A DNA stretch of 64,000 nt from contig QZLH01000133.1 of NCBI GenBank assembly GCA_003833135.1, positions 40,341 through 104,340 of the forward strand, read 5' to 3'. Under the pieces are notes generated by a model. That model ran no database searches. It saw nothing but the letters and a program-made list of their open reading frames with translations, and was not told the origin of the DNA. Shown here piece by piece: positions 58,701 to 64,000 of the stretch; the first letter of the stretch is position 1; each line of letters starts with the position of its first letter. The position numbers and the translations under genes were made by a program. Source of the stretch: Oehlia diaphana (lineage: Eukaryota > Glomeromycota > Glomeromycetes > Glomerales > Glomeraceae).

Positions 58701-60995
58701 AATAAATTATACTGAATGGTTACTTTTTCAAATTCGACATTAGAAAATTTTTGTGCAACACCAGCCAGTTCCTCATGCGTATTTGACGGAATATATTCAG
58801 TGTTTCCAATCTCCCCACTAGGTTTAACCATTTTTACATTTTGCATCCATAATAAAGAACGTCGCAACATCCCAGCTGCTACCATATAACCCTTGATATT
58901 TCCCCCTCCAGCTGAAGCTCCAGAAGGGCGAAATGGAATATTTGTGATTGCGCGACTTCCTGAAATTATACGAAGAGGGGGATAGGATGTTGATGACAAA
59001 GTAGGAGAGATTGAATGATTATTCATTGGTGGATCACGAAATGTGGATGTTGATTTTCCAGTTTGCTTAACCTGATCTGTTGGATTTATGGATCTTCCTC
59101 TTTCATGTCCAATTTCCTTTTAATATAATTTAATTTTATTAATCAAAATTAAATTATCAAATTATTTTATAATATAGATAAAGAATTACCTTCAATAATT
59201 CATCATTTATCGGCCAAAATCGCAAGGTTTTATCTTTAGACCATGTAATTAACTGAAATTCTCTGTTATCTATATAAAGAGAAATTACTAGTTAATAATT
59301 ATGAAGAATATTTTTTTTTTTTTTTTTTGAAAAAAAAAGCTATCATACCAATTGTTGGGTCCCCGTCACTTTTAACTCTCCAAACAAATTCTTTAACTAC
59401 ATCGTGATGCCCTACAAAAGCATGTATACGGGTTTGAAGATTTTCTTTGTTCCAAAGATATAAATTTTTTTCTGAACGTTGAGGCATTGTTAGAATGCCG
59501 TTACCGACTGGCTAGTATAAATAAATTACAATCAGTTTAATAAAATACTTATTGTAAGGAATTAAGAAATTACAATACTTACTGTATGCCTTGCGCGCCA
59601 AACAGGAGAATTTGTATGTATAACACCCTGACAGGTATCGAGTTCTTGAATATTCCAGAACTGTACAAATAAAATACATTAAAATTATTAAATTTCAGAC
59701 CATTATCAGACTTTGTTGTTCGAAATGTAATGTGACAGTTTAACAGACCTTCACTGATTGATCCAGACTACAAGTTATTATATTGTCAGCGTTCGATCTA
59801 CTCCAATCAATTCCGTAGATTTTAGTTGTGTGCGCGCTAATTTTAGTTATAGGAAGTGATCCTTTCTTTTAAAACATGCATAAAAATAGACTTTAGTATT
59901 CAAGAAACCTAAAGAAAATTGTTATTAAAAAACAACTTTAAATCTTTACCCTAGTATCCCATATATATAAGTCTTTGCCGTGAGCAGATGCTAATATATA
60001 TTCATTCTTTTTATTAAACTTGACTTGTGTTGCACCAGCTTTTACACAGTTAAACAGGATTAGTAATGATTACGATAGATTAAATACTGGAACGCACAAA
60101 AATTAACACTAACCTATCCAAGCACAAAACGACTTTGCTGGTTTTTTTGGCGTTTTTAAATCCCATAAGTGTACATAAGTGTCAACAGAACATGTAGCCA
60201 ACATATTTGAATGAAAAGGATGCCAATTGATATCACTTATGGCACGATTATGAGCGTGAAGAATATGCTCATGTTGAGTGGCTGATGATAAATTCCAAAT
60301 AAGTGCTTTTTGATTAGACTGTTATAATTAATTAATTATAATTGTTAAGAATTAATCTTAAAAAAAGGTTTGAAATGATAAACGATTCGAAGTATAAATA
60401 AACTTACTGTAGAAGCGACCCAATTATCACAAGATAGATGGGGATTCCATTGTACATCAGCCACTTCCCATTTGGTCAAATGATGAAGTTCTCGTGGAGC
60501 TAGATATGGATTTTCAAGATCAATGATAGAAAGTCCTTTACGACTGAAATTACAGACGTGAAGTTTGTAAAAAAATGAAATTCATATAATAAAAAAATAA
60601 ATTAATAAATTGAACTATTATTCTTAAAATACATACGTCGCCAACACGATATCACGACTTGATGGTGAAATGGACATACTACCTACAGGCTGACTGATTT
60701 TAATTACTAATGATTGATAAAATACTGAATCATGTCTTTCCATTTCAGGTGAGACATCATTTGAAAAAGTAATTTCAGGTATAGGTTGTTTCGATGAGCT
60801 ATAGTCAGCGGAAGAAGATTCTGTAGGCGGTGAAGGAGTACCACTACGTAAAGACATTTTTGACATATGAAGAAATGGAGAAACGGGACGTGAAGGACGT
60901 GACGGAATATTAATGGGACTTGAACTTTTCGTAGAAGAAGTGGATGAATAGGAAGTAAAGGAATTTTCCTTATGAAATTCTATTTCATCATCCAT
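55746..60995 (-). CDS. WDR59 homologue, GATOR2/SEACAT subunit
   Basis: Eighteen exons on the minus strand, all phase-consistent (1,306 aa): 60995-60637, 60543-60408, 60318-60114, 60038-59950, 59865-59749, 59660-59583, 59511-59349, 59269-59190, 59116-58724, 58653-58230, 58154-57916, 57845-57709, 57640-57332, 57271-57127, 57060-56543, 56464-56277, 56192-55983, 55876-55746. After a Ser-rich N-terminus, WD40 repeats follow (TKWEVADVQWNPH, ISDINWHPFHSNMLATCSVD, ATQVKFNKKNEYILASAHG, DQSVKFWNIQEL, FVGHHDVVKEFVWRV, LITWSKDKTLRFWP). Then an RWD-like domain from about 525 (DIQGKNCTISLHG, INVTFPPQYPNKVSP, QNRPCLEACIRYLL), a disordered stretch, and a C-terminal zinc domain: HCSQCHSELKGAKYCISC, KCSVCNRIVRG, SNFCMSCSHGGHTKHIHEWF, CPTGCGCQC. 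This is the WDR59/Sea3 (Mtc5) architecture. It acts at the vacuole/lysosome in amino-acid signalling to TORC1. Confidence 0.92.
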
Positions 60996-62138
60996 ATTCG
61001 CGTAATATCTAAAAAATTTCAATCAAGCAGAAAAATTATGATCAATAAACATTTAAGGTCACATGAAAGATTGACCCCAAAAAAATGTACATATTCAATC
61101 AATAACGTGTCACCCTGTTTTGTTTTGAAAGTCTAATATTTACAACTTTTACATGATTAACGTTAAGGAGGTGATGCAATTAGAAGTTAGTTGTACAAGC
61201 CGGTGCTTGGGAAATCTACTATTTTTACTCACTCTCATCTTCATAACAATACTACAAATTCTTTTTTATCAACCTTCAACCTATCAATCATCGGTCCAAT
61301 CCAATAAAGCGCGAGGAACATGTTTAGTTACATTATTTACGTAAGTTGCACGTGTAATTTGGATTCTATTTATCTAATATCAGTTAGTTTTTAAATTCAA
61401 CTAAAACTAATTAATTTAATAAGTACTAACCAATTCAAAATTTCAGCCTGTACATCCTTTACATAAGATAAAAGAGGTAAGTTAGCCCAAATTTCAAAAA
61501 GCCCGCGGAGTGAAAAGTAGAACATCTCCGTAAAATTTCGTACATCTGTATTTTCTGTAATACCGTATTGATTTACTGAAGGGGTTGTAGCTTGTAACCT
61601 ATAACTTGTCTCCGCAACTTTATTATTATAAATTTGACAGTTTGGGACCCAAATATTTGAATGAAAATTCTATATTTGTAACTTATTTACCTAAAATTAT
61701 TCTAGCTAAACGTAATCTCTACCAACTAAAGAATTTCCTTTTTGGGAAACAAAACCATTTACGAGAAATTATGACTAGATATTTTTTGTCATCGATATGA
61801 TAGGTTGATCACTGCATATAAAAAAAAAAATTGTAACGATAGAATATAGTTTAACAATATATGATTATTTTTTTTTACGAAAAATTCCATATCTTGATAA
61901 TTGATAACGGGTTAGTCGGATTTTTTTACGTAAAACGTCCGACTCTCATATATATACTCTCATATTAATAATACTTTTTTTTTTCATTTCTTTAAAAAAA
62001 AAAGTCGCATAGTTTATGCGGTTTTTTTACTTTTAATGATATATATTTTTTTATATATATTTTTCTACTAAACATCTGATTTTTTTAAGATAAATAAATT
62101 TTACTTTTTTTTTTTTACTAACGAGTTAATTTTTAGGA
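60996..62138. promoter_or_regulatory. Divergent intergenic region
   Basis: Between the WDR59 homologue (-) and the repeat protein gene (+). A TTTTTTAG directly before the WDR59 ATG (about 61003-61011 on the minus strand) could be a 5'-UTR intron acceptor. CACGTG at 61349-61354. Two open frames (61153-61344, 61606-61800) have no protein character. TTAATTTTTAG at 62126-62136 immediately precedes the ATG at 62139 and could likewise end a 5'-UTR intron. Confidence 0.4.
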
Positions 62139-64000
62139 ATGGATTCAGTTGAAAGTTCTGAGACTGGAAAAGTCGAGGTGACTATGACCACTTCTGATAG
62201 CGAAGAATTGTCGGATAAGGATTCACCCGTACAAGTTTCGCATTCAGACGCTGAAGAAAATGTTGTATTAATCACTAAAGTAATGACCGACAAAGATTCC
62301 TCTAAAGACAACGATGAAGAAACAAAAAATATCATAATTCGCAACAATGTACATGAAAATAAAACTGGAAATGATTTATCCGAACAGGTTAACCCCTCCA
62401 ATTTAAATGAACAACCAAATGTTAATCCTACTGAAGAGGAAAATATTGAAGAAGAGTTTATTGAATCCAGTGTATCAACTGTTACTCCTCAAGATGAGGT
62501 TATAATCGTAAATAATTTGGACGAGAGCATTTCTTTTAAAGTTGAAGTAATAGAAAGTGACAAACCTAATAATTCAACAAATGATGACCGGTTGGAATCT
62601 CATGAAAATGATAATTCAAATAAATTCCGTAACGATGAAGAATTTAACCCTGTTAATCCTAATATTCCAACCATTGAGAAACAGTTGAAAGATAACGAAA
62701 ATTTAAATTTGTTCAAATCTAAAAATAATAATTCAACCCAAATTTCTAACAACAACTTTCAAAGACCTGAAGAGAAATCCCAAGAAGAACTAAAAGAAAC
62801 GGTTAGTTTTAATAATACCCAGCTTAATAACGAAGGAGGATCCAGAGATTTTGATGATATTGAACAGGAACTTCCCTTAAATCTTGGTAATACGACGGGC
62901 TCTACGAAACAAGATGATGACAATTCTGAATTGATGAAATCTGATCATGGTATAATTAGCCAAGAGAAATCTTCTAATACGGAAGAAGACAGAAACCCCA
63001 TAAATTTTGATGAACTTAATACAGGTTCTGTGGGACAATCTCATAGTACCAGAAGGTCAATAGAAATCCAAGACGATGACAATCCTGAATTGATTAAATC
63101 TGTAGATAGTCAAAAGAAATCTAATACGAGAAAACCCATAAATTTTGATGAACTTAATACAGATTCTGTGGGACAATCTCATAGTACCAGAAGATCAATA
63201 GAAATCCAAGACGATGACAATCCTGAATTGATTAAATCTGAAGATAGTCAAAAGAAATCTAATACGAGAGAAGACAGAAAACCCATGAATTTTGATGAAC
63301 TTAATACAGGTTCTGTGGGACAATCTCATAGTACTGGAAGGTCAACAGAAATCCAAGACGATGATAATCCTGAATTGATAAAAACTGAACATGATATAAA
63401 GAGAAAACCCATGAATTTCGGTAATAATGAACAGGATCTCGATAATACTGCGAGCTCTACGAAACGATCGCACTCTGAACATGATCAAAAGAAATCGTCT
63501 AATACGAGAGATGATGAAAAACCCATGGTTTTTGATGAACTTGAAGATACAGGTTCTGTGGGACAATCGCATAGTACTGAAAGGTCAACAGAAATCCAAG
63601 ACGATGACAATCCTGAATTGATAAAAACTGAACATGATATAAAGAGAAAACCCATGAATTTCGGTAATAATGAACAGGTTCTCGATAATACTACGAGCTC
63701 TACGAAACGATCCAACATTTCAAAAAGGTTAGCAGAGATCAATTGCGATGACGATCCTGAATTGACAAGACCTGAACAGGATCAAAAGAAATCGTCTAAT
63801 ACACGTTCTTCGGAACAACTGCGTAATACAGGAAAGCCAGATGATCACGATCCTGACTTTAAAAAATCTGAACATGAAATGGGAGAAAAGAAATCGTCTA
63901 ATAAAGGAAGAGAGAGAGACTCCATGAACTTTGAGAAAGAACAACCAGATCTCTTTAATACACCTAATACACGTTCTTCGGGACAACCGCGTAATACAGG
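62139..64000 (+). CDS. Ser/Asp/Asn-rich tandem-repeat protein (partial, runs off the window)
   Basis: Open from ATG 62139 to the window end, 620 codons without a stop; the true 3' end is outside. The first 280 residues are acidic and Asn/Ser-rich (MDSVESSETGKVEVTMT, DKDSSKDNDEETKN). From about residue 285 tandem units appear: NFDELNTGSVGQSHSTRRS, then IEIQDDDNPELIKS, then DSQKKSNTRE. Unit starts lie near 63003, 63141, 63289 and 63528 (spacing 138, 148 and 239 bp; the last unit carries an inserted EHDIKRKPMNFGNNEQ module that is itself repeated near 63640). Near-identity of units at DNA level suggests recent expansion. No domain or signal peptide; predicted disordered. The ATG follows a TTTTTAG that may be a splice acceptor, so an upstream coding exon cannot be excluded. 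Confidence 0.72.
   Translation, partial: MDSVESSETGKVEVTMTTSDSEELSDKDSPVQVSHSDAEENVVLITKVMTDKDSSKDNDEETKNIIIRNNVHENKTGNDLSEQVNPSNLNEQPNVNPTEEENIEEEFIESSVSTVTPQDEVIIVNNLDESISFKVEVIESDKPNNSTNDDRLESHENDNSNKFRNDEEFNPVNPNIPTIEKQLKDNENLNLFKSKNNNSTQISNNNFQRPEEKSQEELKETVSFNNTQLNNEGGSRDFDDIEQELPLNLGNTTGSTKQDDDNSELMKSDHGIISQEKSSNTEEDRNPINFDELNTGSVGQSHSTRRSIEIQDDDNPELIKSVDSQKKSNTRKPINFDELNTDSVGQSHSTRRSIEIQDDDNPELIKSEDSQKKSNTREDRKPMNFDELNTGSVGQSHSTGRSTEIQDDDNPELIKTEHDIKRKPMNFGNNEQDLDNTASSTKRSHSEHDQKKSSNTRDDEKPMVFDELEDTGSVGQSHSTERSTEIQDDDNPELIKTEHDIKRKPMNFGNNEQVLDNTTSSTKRSNISKRLAEINCDDDPELTRPEQDQKKSSNTRSSEQLRNTGKPDDHDPDFKKSEHEMGEKKSSNKGRERDSMNFEKEQPDLFNTPNTRSSGQPRNT

Overview
The window is eukaryotic: genes carry many short GT-AG introns (about 50-200 bp), and intergenic DNA is very AT-rich with long A/T homopolymers. 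The gene set (a MATH-BTB, a BTB-SPRY and a BTB-TLDc protein, a tyrosine-kinase-like kinase with a Cys-rich N-terminus, an F-box/LRR protein, Crinkler-like remnants, a fungal-type fused tryptophan enzyme) points to an arbuscular mycorrhizal fungus of the Rhizophagus type. That assignment is inference from gene families and composition, not from a marker gene.

Layout. 2.4-10.5 kb holds three expanded-family genes: BTB-SPRY (-), MATH-BTB (+) and a seven-exon kinase (-). 10.5-18.9 kb is gene-empty, AT-rich DNA with foldback/MITE-like elements and an N gap whose two edges are identical over 38 bp. 19-22.1 kb is a GC-richer island with a decayed Crinkler-like gene (+) and a small gene that may be a Uma2/DUF820-type nuclease-fold protein (+). 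24.4-26 kb is an F-box/LRR gene (-). 27.7-31 kb is a second GC-richer island: another decayed Crinkler-like gene (-) and a broken coiled-coil element (+).

31.6-51.9 kb is mostly single-copy genes: a 17-exon TBC1D31/WDR67 homologue (-), a three-exon gene resembling giant-virus proteins (+), an atypical Rho-family GTPase (-), an Apd1/Aim32-type [2Fe-2S] protein (-), an acidic Ser-repeat protein (-), BTB-BACK-TLDc with a C-terminal membrane segment (+), and the trifunctional anthranilate synthase II/IGPS/PRAI enzyme (-). 51.9-52.6 kb is a suspect assembly join (poly-A, a 114-bp copy of the TBC1D31 3' end, an N gap, poly-A). 53.9-62 kb carries an MBOAT/wax-synthase-like acyltransferase (-) and an 18-exon WDR59 homologue (GATOR2, -). 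From 62.1 kb a Ser/Asp/Asn-rich tandem-repeat protein (+) runs off the window.

No operon-like organisation is expected. Functional themes are ubiquitin/BTB adaptors and kinase signalling (lineage-expanded families), amino-acid biosynthesis and sensing (trifunctional Trp enzyme; WDR59 in TORC1 control), and effector-like or selfish sequences confined to the GC-richer islands. Exon boundaries were worked out by hand from splice consensus plus reading-phase continuity; every multi-exon model marked high confidence closes in frame. I recognised no tRNA, rRNA or CRISPR array.
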